In this document: positions 44,922 through 54,788 of the stretch, one piece after another
Numbering within the stretch: the stretch's first letter is position 1
Layout: each line of letters begins with the position of its first letter
Assembly (NCBI GenBank): GCA_016721195.1
Contig: JADKIO010000012.1
Span: 161,832-225,831 of the forward strand
Source of the DNA: Candidatus Geothrix skivensis
Lineage (GTDB): Bacteria > Acidobacteriota > Holophagae > Holophagales > Holophagaceae
DNA length: 64,000 bases
Direction: 5' to 3'
The notes under the pieces: generated by a model
The model's database searches: none
Seen by the model: only the letters and a program-made list of their open reading frames with translations
Told to the model about the DNA's origin: nothing
Program-made: the position numbers and the translations under genes

Positions 44922-47348
44922 CTACAGATGCCCCGCCGTGGCCAGGGCGTTCAGGATGAGGCCCACGGAGGTGAGCGCCGTCAGGTTCTCCTGCCAGTTG
45001 GATTCGCGGCGGATGCGCTGGGGCACGATGAGCGTATCGCCGGGCTCCACCTTGCGGCCCTTTACCCAGGAATCCACGATGCGGCCATCGGCCTTCACCA
45101 GGCGGATGTGCCAGGTGTCCGCGTTGCGGGTGGTGCCGCCGGCCAGGCTCAGCAGGTCCGAGACCTTCATGCCCGGCTTGACCTTGTAGGTGCCGAAGGG
45201 GCTGGAGGTCTCCCCCACCACGTGGGCGATGTCCATCTGCCGGGGGATGATGATCTCGTCCCCATCCAGGATCTCCGTGTCGACATCCGGGTCCCCCCTT
45301 CAGGGCCCCTCGAAGTCCACCACCATGCGGGCCAGCTTGGTCTCGGCGAGGCCGTGCAGCACCGGTGGGCGGAAGATCGTGCCCTTGATGCTCTCGGCCG
45401 TGCCAGGTGCCTTCTCGATGAGCTTCGTCGTCTCGTTCAGGCGCCCCATGATGTCGTTGATCCCCTTGATGGTGGGGTCCGTACCGGGATCGAAGGTGCG
45501 CAGGAGGATCCCCGCCTTGGGCATGGCCTCCGCCGTCAGGCCGCCGGCCTTCTGGATCACCTGGCTGAGGGTGGGCTTGTCCTGGTCCATGACGTAGAAC
45601 CCGGGCCGGGCCACCTGCCCGCGCACCCGCACCGTGCGGTGGGTGCGGTAGTCGGGCTTTTCGTAGAAGTTCAGGGTGTCGTAGGGCTCCACCTTGGGAT
45701 TGATCGCGTCATCCTTCAGGGCCACGGGGCTGCCGGCCTCGGTGGAAAGCAGCTTCTCCAGATCCAGGCGCAGCACCTGGCTGGGCTTGCCGTCCTTGGT
45801 GTGGGCCAGCTCCGCGTAGAGGCGATTGGCCGACAGCTGGGGGATGCCCGCCCGGAACACCAGGTCCGAGGCCCGCATGCCCTCGAACCAGTCGAAGGTG
45901 CCGGGGCGCGTGAAGGGCCCGCTCACCGTGACCTTGCGGGGCAGGCGGAGCTCCGTGATGGCGAAGAAGGCCAGGCGGTCCCGGGGCTCCAGGGCCAGGT
46001 TGTGGGCGGGATCGCCCTCCAGGGCCTTGGCCACGTCGAAGCTGAGCAGCTCCTGGCGCTCGTCCCGGAAGGTCCGCACCACCTCGCCCCGGCCCAGGTA
46101 GGTATCGGGCAGCAGCTGGCCCTGGCCCACCAGCAGGTCCTTCACCCGCAGGCCCGGCTGGTGGGCGAAGCGCCCGGGCACCCGGATGCGGCCCGCCACC
46201 TCCACGATTCCTTCGGTGCGCTCGGTCTGGCCCAGGGCCCGCAGCACGTCGTTGAAGAACAGCCGGGTGGCCCGCAGGGCCGGCTCGCTGTTCGGGATGT
46301 TCTGGACGCTGATCACCCCGTTGGGATCCACCCGCTGGAGGGTGAGCAGGCTGGCATAGGCCGTGGGCAGCACCCCGCCCACGAACTGCACGGCCTCCCA
46401 GGCGCTTTCGCTGCCTTTGAGCTCCAGCTGGATGCCCGCGCCGCTTTCGCCGGCTTCGCGGGAGGTCGCCGCCACCCGCAGGAAGGCGCCTTCCATGACC
46501 ACGCGGGTGCCCACCACCGGCACGAAGACCACGTCCCCGCTCTGCAGGCTGAAGTTCACGTTGCCCCGCCCCTCGGCCCGCAGGGGATAGAGATCCAGGC
46601 GGTGGATGATCTGGCCGCCCCGCACCACGCGAATATCGCGGAAGCTGCCGGTGCTGGTGGGGCCCCCGGCCAGGCTCAGCACATTCACCAGCGAGCTCAG
46701 GCTGGGCACCAGGTACGAGCCCCCCCGGTAGACCTCGCCCATGAGGAAGACCCGCACTTCGCGCAGCTTCAGTACCTGCACATCCACCGTGGTGCGCGAG
46801 TACTGCCGGCCCACCAGCCCCTGCACCGCCTGCTTGGCCTTGCCCAGGGTGAGCCCGGCCACCTTCAGGCTGCCGATCTTGGGGATGACGATCTCGCCCC
46901 GGCCATCCACCGTGGCGGGCACCTCGAAGGTGGCGCTGCCGAACACGTTCACCGCCAGCACGTCCCCGGTTCCCAGCACGTAGTCCTCGGCGATGCCGCC
47001 TTCCGTGGTGGCCGCGGGGTTGGCCTGGCGGGTCTCGAAGAGATCCGAGGCGAAGCGGCGCGGCCCCTTGTCCCTGGCCTTCAGGCCCTTGAGCTCGGCC
47101 TCGATCTGGGCGTTCTCCCGGGCCTGCAGCTCGTCCTTGGAAAGGCCCTGGCCTTTGTCGGAATCCCGGCCTTCGGCCACCTTGGGGGTGATGGCCCCCT
47201 GTTTCGGCGTGGGATCCGGGGTCTGCAGGGGCTGGTTCTGGGGGGCGCCCACGTACTGCTTCAGGTTCTGCAGATCCAGTTCGGCGGGGGTCTGCGCAAC
47301 CACCGCCAGGCAGGTGCACAGCATTCCCAAGTGGAGCATTCGACGCAT
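44922..47348 (-). CDS. SLBB-domain polysaccharide export protein (Wza-like), copy 2, with an apparent in-frame stop
   Basis: About 808 codons. The signal peptide (MRRMLHLGMLCTCLAVVAQ) precedes the export domain from EDYVLGTGDVLAVNVFGSAT, and SLBB repeats follow. The N-terminal part ends at a TGA at 45300-45302. The C-terminal part (from 45236) is in the same frame and resumes MDIAHVVGETSSPFGTYK, matching copy 1. Comparison with copy 1 suggests one G missing before ALKG and one extra G after it (six G in AAGGGGGGACC). Together these keep the overall frame but create the stop. AAGGGA before the ATG at 47348 supports the start. It is the partner of the WecA-like copy 2. Confidence 0.85.
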
Positions 47349-47366
47349 GGCCAATCCCTTGCACAA

Positions 47367-47591
47367 AGTCCCGCGGGGTTGGCTCTAGCATGCGCCTGGG
47401 TGGAGAAGCGCCGGGAGAGGAGGGGCCGGCCGGGCGCGGGGGCTCGCGGGCGCGACTGAGGGCGAGGAGCCCGCGAGGCCGTCGAGGCGTGTCGTTGCAC
47501 CTAGCCTGTTCGGGGGCCGCCCTCACGTTGAGGCCGCACCTGGCCCGGCTGGGGCCGCCACCGTTCCCCGCAAAGGTTCGGGGTGCACGGC
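47367..47591. other. G+C-rich spacer between Wza-like copy 2 and WecA-like copy 2
   Basis: 225 bases with no convincing gene. It is strongly G+C-rich with several short complementary segments (for example GGGGCTCGCGGGC near 47441 and GAGCCCGCGAG near 47467, which could pair). It may carry the leader of the Wza-like gene or a processing site in a wecA-wza transcript. I see no clear promoter or terminator. Confidence 0.4.
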
Positions 47592-48662
47592 TCAGGCCAC
47601 CTGGTTCGGGCCCGAGGTCTCGTCCAGCTCCTTTCGGGGCCGCAGGGGCAGCACCGCCTTGATGGGATCCACCCGATCCCGGAAGGCCCGCATGGCCAGG
47701 AAGACCAGCACCGCCAGCCCCAGCAGAGCAATCGCCCGGTGGCCGGGGAAGCTCAGGGCCCGGGTCATGGGCAGCAGGGCCAGGCCCAGCAGGATCAGGG
47801 GCACCTGCCAGGTCCGGTGCCGGCCCAGGCGATCCACCAGGTAGTGGTGCAGGTGGCTGCGGTCGGCAGAGCCCAGGGGCACCCGCTTCCAGGTGCGCAC
47901 GGCCACCACCAGGCTCACGTCCACCGCCGGGTAGGCGAAGACCCAAAGCATGAGGTTGGCATCCTTCGCCGCGAAGGCCTTGGCCGCCAGCACCGCGAAC
48001 AGCGTGCCCAGCAGCAGGCTGCCACAATCCCCCAGGAAGTGGCGGGCCCTCGGGTAGTTCAGCAGCAGCACCGCCAGCAGCCCCCCGGTCAGGTACCCAC
48101 CGGCGGGGGCCTGGCCCAGCACCGCCGCCAGCACCGTGAGCACCAGGAGGCTGAAGCCCATGGACAGCCCGTTCACCCCATCGATGAGGTTGAAGGCCTG
48201 GGGGATGGCCCAGAACCACGCCGCCAGCAGGGGGATCGTCACCAGCGGGTGGTTGGGCAGGGCCAGCCCCAGGAAGTGGACCTCCCGGGTCAGCGGGGCC
48301 AGCTCCGGCGCCAGGTCCACCGCCAGCACCAGGGCCACCGCCAGGCCCACCAGGGCCTTGTACCGGGACCGCAGATCCAGCCGATCATCCAGCAGGCCGA
48401 TGAAGGCCATGGCATGCACCGCCGCCCACTCCACCCGGTCCAGCGGCAGGGGGCAGCGGCCCAGGGCCAGCAGGCCCAGCACCAGCAGCCAGAGGGCCAG
48501 CCCCGCGGTGCGGGGCGTGGGGGCGTGGTGGTGCTTCCGGGGATCCGGGTGATCCAGCCACCCCCGGGGCGCCACCCAGCGGATGCAGACCAGGCTGAGC
48601 CCCAGGGCCACGGCCAGGCCGATGAACAGGGACTGCAGGGTGGAGGGCTGGAGGAGGGGCAT
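47592..48662 (-). CDS. WecA/MraY-family undecaprenyl-phosphate sugar-1-phosphate transferase, copy 2
   Basis: 356 aa with about ten helices. Motifs: GLLDDRLDLRSRYK, NLIDGVNGLSMGF, HFLGDCGSLLLGT and SADRSHLHHYLVD. The same function class as 28083-29174, with which it aligns along its length (IRWVAPRGWLDHPDPRKHHH against IRWVAPLGWMDHPNQKRKHH). It presumably primes the repeat unit of a polysaccharide built by locus 1 and exported by Wza-like copy 2. The ATG at 48660-48662 is followed directly by the conserved first helix. Confidence 0.92.
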   Translation of the reverse strand: MPLLQPSTLQSLFIGLAVALGLSLVCIRWVAPRGWLDHPDPRKHHHAPTPRTAGLALWLLVLGLLALGRCPLPLDRVEWAAVHAMAFIGLLDDRLDLRSRYKALVGLAVALVLAVDLAPELAPLTREVHFLGLALPNHPLVTIPLLAAWFWAIPQAFNLIDGVNGLSMGFSLLVLTVLAAVLGQAPAGGYLTGGLLAVLLLNYPRARHFLGDCGSLLLGTLFAVLAAKAFAAKDANLMLWVFAYPAVDVSLVVAVRTWKRVPLGSADRSHLHHYLVDRLGRHRTWQVPLILLGLALLPMTRALSFPGHRAIALLGLAVLVFLAMRAFRDRVDPIKAVLPLRPRKELDETSGPNQVA

Positions 48663-49321
48663 GAGCGGACCTGAGGCAGGATGGGGCCATCACGAAAGCG
48701 AAAGCATATCGCCAGGTCTTCTATTGCTGAAGGAAAGGGCCGTGAAAACCGCCGAACCGTGCTGAATTCACCGCCGAACGGTCATGGGGAGCCCATGTCT
48801 GTGGCCCAAACCCAGAGAGCCCGAGATCGGCCCCCGTGACCTACCACCCAGCCCAGCGGCAGAGGGCAGCTGCCTAGGCCCACGACCGGCTCGATGGCCT
48901 GGAACTGCTGGGCGGAAGCCTGGGTGGAGGGCATGAGCGAACCTGAGGGGGTGCGGTCGGACCTGAACTGAACCCGGTTTCCGTGGGAGGAGCAGGGCCC
49001 TTGGAAGGCAAAGAATCATTCCGGCAGGATTTGGTTCCAGATAGGTACCAAGAATGGGCCTCAGGACGGAACTTTCCACCCCCAAATCATGACCGGCTAG
49101 GCCTACCCTTCGGCGTTGGCACCTCCTGGTATGACTTCTGGCCGCTGAGCCCCGGGCGGCCGGGGGTCTCACCGGTCTCACCGCCCCCCCTTTCAGTGCT
49201 TTCAGAGCCTTGGGGCTTGATTTTAAGTTGTTTTTAATTATATGGTTGAAATCAAAATCAATCTTTAGACCATTCGTGCCGATACTAGAAGTCTCAGCCT
49301 GCCGAGCCTAAGGACCACGCC
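48663..49321. promoter_or_regulatory. Divergent intergenic region with possible wecA remnant and AT-rich promoter block
   Basis: About 660 bases. The block GGCATGAGCGGACCTGAGG at the wecA start (48658-48676) recurs with one change at 48930-48948. Just inside the second copy a minus-strand 50-aa frame (48782-48934, MPSTQASAQQFQ...) faintly resembles the start of WecA-like genes. The right end is AT-rich, with an inverted repeat TTGATTTT (49217-49224) / AAAATCAA (49254-49261) around TTTTTAATTATAT. This is a likely promoter or operator for the plus-strand operon starting at 49322. Confidence 0.45.
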
Positions 49322-49471
49322 ATGTACATCGACCCAGGATCTGGTTCCATGCTCTTCCAGGTGTTGATCGCTTCCCTGGTTGGCTCACTCATCGCCTTCC
49401 GGCGGGCTCTCCACGGCCTGGTGGTGCGCGTCGCGCCCTGGTACCGCCGCAGGAGAAGTGGGGACCTGTAG
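49322..49471 (+). CDS. 49-aa YIDPGSGS-type small membrane protein
   Basis: Starts MYIDPGSGSMLFQVLIASLV and continues with one transmembrane helix (GSLIAFRRALHGLVVRV) and a basic tail (WYRRRRSGDL). The D-P-G-S-G-S start followed by one helix is a recurring short-protein type found beside polysaccharide methyltransferase and sulfatase-like genes. I infer the link from the motif and the neighbours and know no function. The stop is one base before the next ATG, so translation is probably coupled. It may anchor or regulate the next two gene products at the membrane. Confidence 0.8.
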   Translation: MYIDPGSGSMLFQVLIASLVGSLIAFRRALHGLVVRVAPWYRRRRSGDL

Positions 49472-49472
49472 G

Positions 49473-50888
49473 ATGGCCCAAGCCTCCTTCCGGGATCCCT
49501 CGGGATGTACCTGGGGACAGGCTGATGTCATCTATCGGGCCGGCTGGGATGACCCCTCGGGTTCAGTGGTGGCTCGCAAAGCTTTGGCTGTTCTGCTGCA
49601 GCAGATGCAGGGGGAAGGGCTCTGGATCCCCGCCAAGGCCCTGGAGCCGTCACGCTTCCCGCCGTTTCTGGAGGGCGCCTGCCCCCTGCCCAGACAGGCC
49701 TGGGAACATCCCCGGGTCTTCTTCCCCAGCTATGCCCACGAGTGGTCCCCGGCCATGTTCCAGCGGGTCGCAGCAACCACCCTGCTGGTGAACGAGCGGC
49801 TGCTGGCGGCGGGCTGGGAGCTGAAAGACGCCACGCCATCCAACCTCCTCTTCGACGGCCCCCACCCCATCTTCGTGGATCACCTGAGTCCCTCACCGCG
49901 CCAGCCAGGACAGATGGGCTGGAGCGCCTACGGCCAGTTCATCCGCACCTTCCTCATCCCGCTCTGCCTCCACCGGCTCAATGGCCTCCCCCTGACCTGG
50001 ATCCACCTGGCCCGGCGCGATGGGGTTTCGCCAGAGGATGCCAGCCGCCAGCTCGGCCTGGTGGATCGCCTGCGTCCTTCCGTGTTCGGCCTGGTCACCC
50101 TGCCCGCCAAGTTGTCCCAACGCCAAGGTCGCGCCCCTTCCCGGGGCTTGAAGCTCTGGAAGGACGGGGATGAATCCATGGGACAGATCATCACGGCCCG
50201 CCTGCTCCAGGGCCTGCACAAGCGCCTGAAGCGCTGGGCACCGCCGATCGCGGATGCCACCCTCTGGTCCCGGTACGATCAGGCCGGGGAGAGCTACACG
50301 CCCGAGGCGCTCCAGGCGAAGGAGGGCTTCATCCAGCAGGCGCTGGAGACCTGCCGGCCCAAGGCCGTGCTCGACCTGGGCTGCAACACGGGGCGCTACT
50401 CCAAGCTGGCGGCCCGGGCCGGGGCCCGCGTGGTGGCCGTGGATGGCGACCCCGCCTGCATCGATCACCTCTGGCAGCAGGCCATCGAGGAGCGCCTGGA
50501 TATCCTGCCCCTGGTCATGGACCTGGGCCGACCTTCCCCGGCCCTGGGCTGGGAGAATGGCGAAGAGGCCTCTTTCCTGGAACGCACCGCCGGGCGCTTC
50601 GACCTGGTCTTCGCCCTGGCCCTCATCCACCACCTGCTGGTGCGGGAGCGGGTGCCCCTGACGCGGATCCTGGCCCACCTGGCCCGACAGACCACCCGCT
50701 GGGCCATCATCGAATGGGTAGCCCCGGAGGATCCCCAGTTCGAGCGACTGGCCGGGCCCCACCGGCACCTGTATGAAACCCTCAGTATCGCGGGCTTCGA
50801 GGCGGCTCTCGGCCCCCTCTTCAAGCAGCACAGAGCCTTCCCGGTTCCCGGCGTCGCCCGGACCCTCTACCTCTTGGAAAAGCTGTGA
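49473..50888 (+). CDS. Two-part SAM-dependent methyltransferase (NoeA-like)
   Basis: 471 aa. Residues 1-about 270 form an N-terminal domain with no standard motif (F-F-P-S-Y-A-H-E-W-S-P and LKDATPSNLLFDG are notable, the latter like the kinase-type D-x-x-x-x-N loop). The C-terminal 200 residues are a class I methyltransferase with AVLDLGCNTGRYSKLAARAG near residue 300 and LVFALALIHHLLV as motif IV. The architecture is reminiscent of nodulation-type NoeA methyltransferases. It starts 2 bases after the small protein and overlaps the sulfatase start (50885-50888), giving a three-gene unit. Confidence 0.8.
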   Translation: MAQASFRDPSGCTWGQADVIYRAGWDDPSGSVVARKALAVLLQQMQGEGLWIPAKALEPSRFPPFLEGACPLPRQAWEHPRVFFPSYAHEWSPAMFQRVAATTLLVNERLLAAGWELKDATPSNLLFDGPHPIFVDHLSPSPRQPGQMGWSAYGQFIRTFLIPLCLHRLNGLPLTWIHLARRDGVSPEDASRQLGLVDRLRPSVFGLVTLPAKLSQRQGRAPSRGLKLWKDGDESMGQIITARLLQGLHKRLKRWAPPIADATLWSRYDQAGESYTPEALQAKEGFIQQALETCRPKAVLDLGCNTGRYSKLAARAGARVVAVDGDPACIDHLWQQAIEERLDILPLVMDLGRPSPALGWENGEEASFLERTAGRFDLVFALALIHHLLVRERVPLTRILAHLARQTTRWAIIEWVAPEDPQFERLAGPHRHLYETLSIAGFEAALGPLFKQHRAFPVPGVARTLYLLEKL

Positions 50889-52467
50889 ATCCCAGCCGCT
50901 TTCTGAAGTGCTTCTCGCTCGCCAACCTCATCTTCCTTCCGGCCTGGGTGGAGATGATGCCGGGGGCCGGGCAGCGCTACTACATGGGCTATTCGGTGGA
51001 CGGGGTGGCCCTGGCCGCCCTGGGGGCCAGCCTTCTCCTGACCGCCCTGGTGCTCCACCTGGCCTACCGGTGGTTGGAGCATCGCACTGGCTGGTGGGGG
51101 CGCCTGCTCCGGCAGGCGGGGTTGTTCCTGGTCACGGGCCTGGCCATCAACGGGCTCCGGGTGGGCCTGCCCATCCAGGCCTACGTCTTCGACCTGGCCA
51201 ACCAGGTGATGCAGCTGGGCTGGACCCGGTTCCTGCTCTTCTACGGATCACCCTTCGTCCTTCTGGCCCTGTTCATCCACTTCAAAGAAGAGCGTTTCAG
51301 CCACTGGGGGGCCAGGCTGCTTCTGGTCCTCTGCCCCCTGCCCCTGGTGACGGGCTCGACCTTCTTCACCACGCCCAAGCCGATGGAAGCCCTGGCTCCT
51401 GCCACCGGCATTGCGCCGGTCCGTCCGAAGGGGCTCACGGTCTACATGATCTTCGACGAGTGGGACTACAACTGGACCTACCCCTACCGCCCTGCAAACA
51501 TCCCCCTGCCCGAGTTGGACCGGTTCGGCCGCGAGAACCTCTTCTTCACCCACGCCTACGCGCCCACCAGCGAGACCTTCCGCTCCATCCCCTCCCTCCT
51601 GACCGGGCGGATCGTGGAGCAGGCCCGCACCACGACCGGGCCCGATGCCCTGCTGAGGTTCCGGGGGGAAGCCACCTGGACCCCCTGGAGCCAGGTCCCC
51701 GACCTCCCCTACCTGCTCGGGCAGCAGGGCCTGCGGACCTGCTTCATCACCCACTACCACGCCTTCGGCCCCGCCCATGCCCTGGCCCGCCCCACGCTCG
51801 AGATCAAGCGGAAGCCCTATTTCAGGGAGTGGGAAGAGGGGAAGCATCGCTACCAGACCTTCGCCGGCTCCATGCTGCGGCAGGGGCGCGCTGTGCTGGA
51901 GAATGTCCCCGGCGTCAACTTCCTGCTGAACCACGAAGGCAAGGTCCAGTCCGTCCCCACCGCCTACCTGCACGCCTTGGAGGAGACCCTGGCGGCCCTC
52001 CGCAGCCGCCGCTTCGACGCCATCATCGTGCACTGGCCCATCCCCACGCCCCCGTCCTGGTGGATCCCGCCACGGGCGATTTCACGGCGAACCCCCCCAA
52101 GGGCGTCAGGCTGACGGAGAACCTCCGCCTGGTGGACGGCACGCTGCGGCGGGTACGCGATGAGATGGAAGCCCTGGGCCTCTGGAGGGACGCCACGGTG
52201 GTGCTCACCTCGGACCACTGGCAGCGCCTGGCGGCCGATGGCCCGCGCGGCGTTGCGCCATCTGAGCCCGGCATCGAGGATTCTCACCATCGCGTGCCCC
52301 TTCTCATCAAATGGCCTGGGGCCCCAGGCCCCAGCCGCATCGATACGCCAGTGAATGGTGCGGGGGTGGCCACCTTCCTGGCGGCTCCGGAGGGCGCCAG
52401 GAGCCTGCAGCTCCTCCACCAGACCCCAGGTGGACACCTGGGTTCCTACTCCGCCTGGATCAAGTAG
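50885..52467 (+). CDS. Membrane sulfatase-like hydrolase (alkaline phosphatase superfamily), interrupted near 52045
   Basis: About 527 aa if repaired. Several N-terminal transmembrane helices (to residue about 155) precede an extracytoplasmic domain with the metal site YMIFDEWDYNWTYPY near residue 188 and the nucleophile region APTSETFRSIPSLLTGR near 230. The frame breaks at CCCATCCCCACGCC (about 52043); one more C gives IPHAPVLVDPATGDF and continues to VVLTSDHWQRL, the late metal-binding D-H. It probably acts on a surface polysaccharide or lipid (phospho- or sulfo-group transfer or removal). Third gene of the YIDPGSGS unit. Confidence 0.8.
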
Positions 52468-52490
52468 CGCCCAACCGCTCGACCAGGGAT

Positions 52491-52520
52491 CGGGGGCATG
52501 CGCCCAGCGCAGAACCCCCG
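52491..52520. terminator. Convergent stem-loop between the sulfatase-like gene and the epimerase
   Basis: CGGGGG (52491-52496) pairs with CCCCCG (52515-52520) with an inner GCGC/GCGC pairing possible. It lies in the 57-base gap between convergent stops. Only AAATTA follows, so it is a weak candidate. Confidence 0.4.
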
Positions 52521-52524
52521 GAAA

Positions 52525-53448
52525 TTACTTCACCGTAGCGGCCCAGGCCATGTACTCCCGCAGGCCCTCGGCCATGGGCACGGAGGGCGCAAAGCCGAAG
52601 GCAGTCCGGGCCGCGGAGATGTCCGCCTGGCTGTGCAGCACGTCGCCGGGCCGGGGGGCGCCGTACGCGGCCTGAACCTGGATCCCGGAGGCCGTCTGCA
52701 GCTCGGCGACCAGGTCATTGATGGTGATCCGCTCCCCGCAGCCGATGTTGAAGGCGCCGGACACGCCTTGTGCCAGGGCCGCCTTGAGGTTCGCCTGCAC
52801 CACGTCCCGCACGTTGACGAAATCGCGGGTCTGGGTGCCGTCACCGAAAATGGTGATGGGCTCGCCCTTCAGCATCTTGAAGGCGAAGATGGGGATCACA
52901 TTGCCGTAGGCATCGAAGCGCTGGTTGGGCCCATAGACATTGAAGTACCGCAGGCACACCGCCTCCAGGTCGTACAGCTTGGCATAGGCCAGGCACTGCT
53001 TCTCCATGCACAGCTTGGAGCTGCCATAGGGCGTGTCGGGCTCCACCGGGTGGTCCTCGCGGATGGGCAGGGTCTTCAGCTCCCCGAAGATCCCGGCCGA
53101 CGAGGAGGCCACCAGCTTCCGGACACCGGCCTTCCGGGCGGCCTCCAGCACCGTGAGGGTGCCGATCACGTTGATGCTGGCATCCAGGATGGGATGGTCG
53201 ATGGAGCGCTTGTTCCCCACCGAGGCGGCGAGGTGGAAGACGGCCTCGACTCCCGCGACAGCCTTCGCCACCAGCGACTCATCCCGCACATCCCCTTCGA
53301 ACAGCTGCACCTGCGGGAAGGGCGCCAGGTTGGACCGATGGCCCGAGGAGAAATCATCCAGCACCGCGACTTCGTGGTTCCCCGCCAGCAGGTGCTTCAC
53401 CAGGTTCGAACCGATGAACCCTGCCCCGCCCGTCACCAAGACTTTCAT
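52525..53448 (-). CDS. NAD-dependent UDP-sugar epimerase (GalE/WbpP-like SDR)
   Basis: 307 aa extended SDR. VTGGAGFIGSNLVKHLLAGN is the nucleotide-binding start, VFHLAASVG follows, SSSAGIFGE carries the catalytic serine region and TPYGSSKLCMEK is the Y-x-x-x-K pair near residue 145. The FNVYGPNQRFDAYGNVIP and GDGTQTRDFVNVRDVV segments are shared with UDP-glucose and UDP-GlcNAc 4-epimerases. It probably supplies UDP-galactose- or GalNAc-type donors. It overlaps the upstream glycosyltransferase gene as ATGA (53445-53448) and is the last gene of locus 2. Confidence 0.88.
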   Translation of the reverse strand: MKVLVTGGAGFIGSNLVKHLLAGNHEVAVLDDFSSGHRSNLAPFPQVQLFEGDVRDESLVAKAVAGVEAVFHLAASVGNKRSIDHPILDASINVIGTLTVLEAARKAGVRKLVASSSAGIFGELKTLPIREDHPVEPDTPYGSSKLCMEKQCLAYAKLYDLEAVCLRYFNVYGPNQRFDAYGNVIPIFAFKMLKGEPITIFGDGTQTRDFVNVRDVVQANLKAALAQGVSGAFNIGCGERITINDLVAELQTASGIQVQAAYGAPRPGDVLHSQADISAARTAFGFAPSVPMAEGLREYMAWAATVK

Positions 53449-54788
53449 CTATTACCGCCTTTCCTGTTGCCGGCGGCCGGCACTGCCTGCGGTCCTGCCC
53501 TTCGTGTCCTTTGAAGCATGACCTGGATGGTAGCCAAGCTCAGGCGCCCTTCGCCGGCAGATCCTCCCGTCGGCAGCAGCTGCTTCAGGTTCCCCTGGAT
53601 CTCCCGCAGGCAGCCGTCCCGCTGGAACAGCCGCTCCCAGTAGGCCCGCCCCGCCTGGCCCATGGCCTGCCGTTCCGCCAGGCCCGTGTTCGCCAGCCGG
53701 AGCACCAGCTCCGCCAGGGCCTTGGGATCCTCCGCCGGCGCCACCCAGCCGGCCCCGGAGTCCTCGATGACCCGGGCGGCCTCGCCATCGACGGAACCCA
53801 GGATGGGCCGGCCCGCCGCCAGGTAGCTCTGCAGCTTGGTGGGAATGGTCAGGGACAGGGCCTTGCCCCGCCCCAGGCTCATCAGCAGGGCATCGGCCCC
53901 GGCGAAGAACTCGGGCATCTTCTCCACCGGATAGCGCCCCAGCATCCACACGCAGGATTCCAGGGAGCGCCGGGTGATCTCCTTCCGCATCCAGTCCGCC
54001 ATGGCCCCATCGCCCAGGAAGACCCAGTGGATGCGGGGATGGGACTTGAGCCGCTCCGCGGCGTCCAGGAGGGTGGGCAGCCCCTGCACCCGCCCCAGGT
54101 TGCCCGCGAACATGAGCACAAAGCCGCCCCGCCAGGGCTCCGGCGACACCCGGAGCCGGGCCAGGGGTTCCACCCCGTAGAGCTCCTCGGCCCAGTTGTG
54201 GATGCAGGTCAGGCGCTCGGCGGCGATGCCGCGCTCGCCCAGGGCAGTGCGGAAGCCTTCGCTTTGGGCGATGACGCGGTCGAAGGAGCGGTAGATCTTG
54301 TTGGAGAACCACCCGATGGCCTTCAGCAGCCAGGGATGGGTGACGACACCGGTGGCCTGCACGATGTCGGGCCACAGGTCCTGCACCCAGATGGCCGCCG
54401 GGGCCCCCGAGAGCCAGCGGGCCAGAAGGCCCGGCAGGGCGGCGGAGACGGGGCTGGTCTGGCACACGAACACCACGTCCCAGTCCTTCCGGGAGACCGT
54501 CAGCAGCCGGAGACAGGCCCCGACCACCCAGGTGGCGTAGTGGACCATCAGCTCCAGGGCCCTGCCCTTCCCCCGGGGGCGCACGGGAAAGCGCAGGATC
54601 CGCGCGCCCTCGTGCTGCTCTTCCATGGGGCCCCGCCAGCCATAGCCCTGGTGGAAGCGCCCCTCGGGGTAGTTGGGCATGCCCGCCAGCACCTCCACCT
54701 CGTGCCCCGCTTCCACCAGGGCGGCCACGAGGTCATTGACCCGGAAGGCTTCGGGCCAGAAGACGGGGCTGACAACGAGGATCTTCAA
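53445..54788 (-). CDS. Glycosyltransferase family 4 (WcaI-like)
   Basis: 447 aa. ILVVSPVFWPEAFRVNDLVA, then VLAGMPNYPEGRFHQGY and IWVQDLWPDIVQATGVV are the N-domain features of WcaI-type transferases. The C-domain has GGFVLMFAGNLGRVQGLPTL and the E-like donor motif SLTIPTKLQSYLAAGRPILG. These enzymes often add fucose or related sugars in colanic-acid-like polymers, but specificity here is not established. The extra 30 basic C-terminal residues (PAAGNRKGGNR end) run to the overlap with the epimerase. Confidence 0.88.
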   Translation of the reverse strand: MKILVVSPVFWPEAFRVNDLVAALVEAGHEVEVLAGMPNYPEGRFHQGYGWRGPMEEQHEGARILRFPVRPRGKGRALELMVHYATWVVGACLRLLTVSRKDWDVVFVCQTSPVSAALPGLLARWLSGAPAAIWVQDLWPDIVQATGVVTHPWLLKAIGWFSNKIYRSFDRVIAQSEGFRTALGERGIAAERLTCIHNWAEELYGVEPLARLRVSPEPWRGGFVLMFAGNLGRVQGLPTLLDAAERLKSHPRIHWVFLGDGAMADWMRKEITRRSLESCVWMLGRYPVEKMPEFFAGADALLMSLGRGKALSLTIPTKLQSYLAAGRPILGSVDGEAARVIEDSGAGWVAPAEDPKALAELVLRLANTGLAERQAMGQAGRAYWERLFQRDGCLREIQGNLKQLLPTGGSAGEGRLSLATIQVMLQRTRRAGPQAVPAAGNRKGGNR

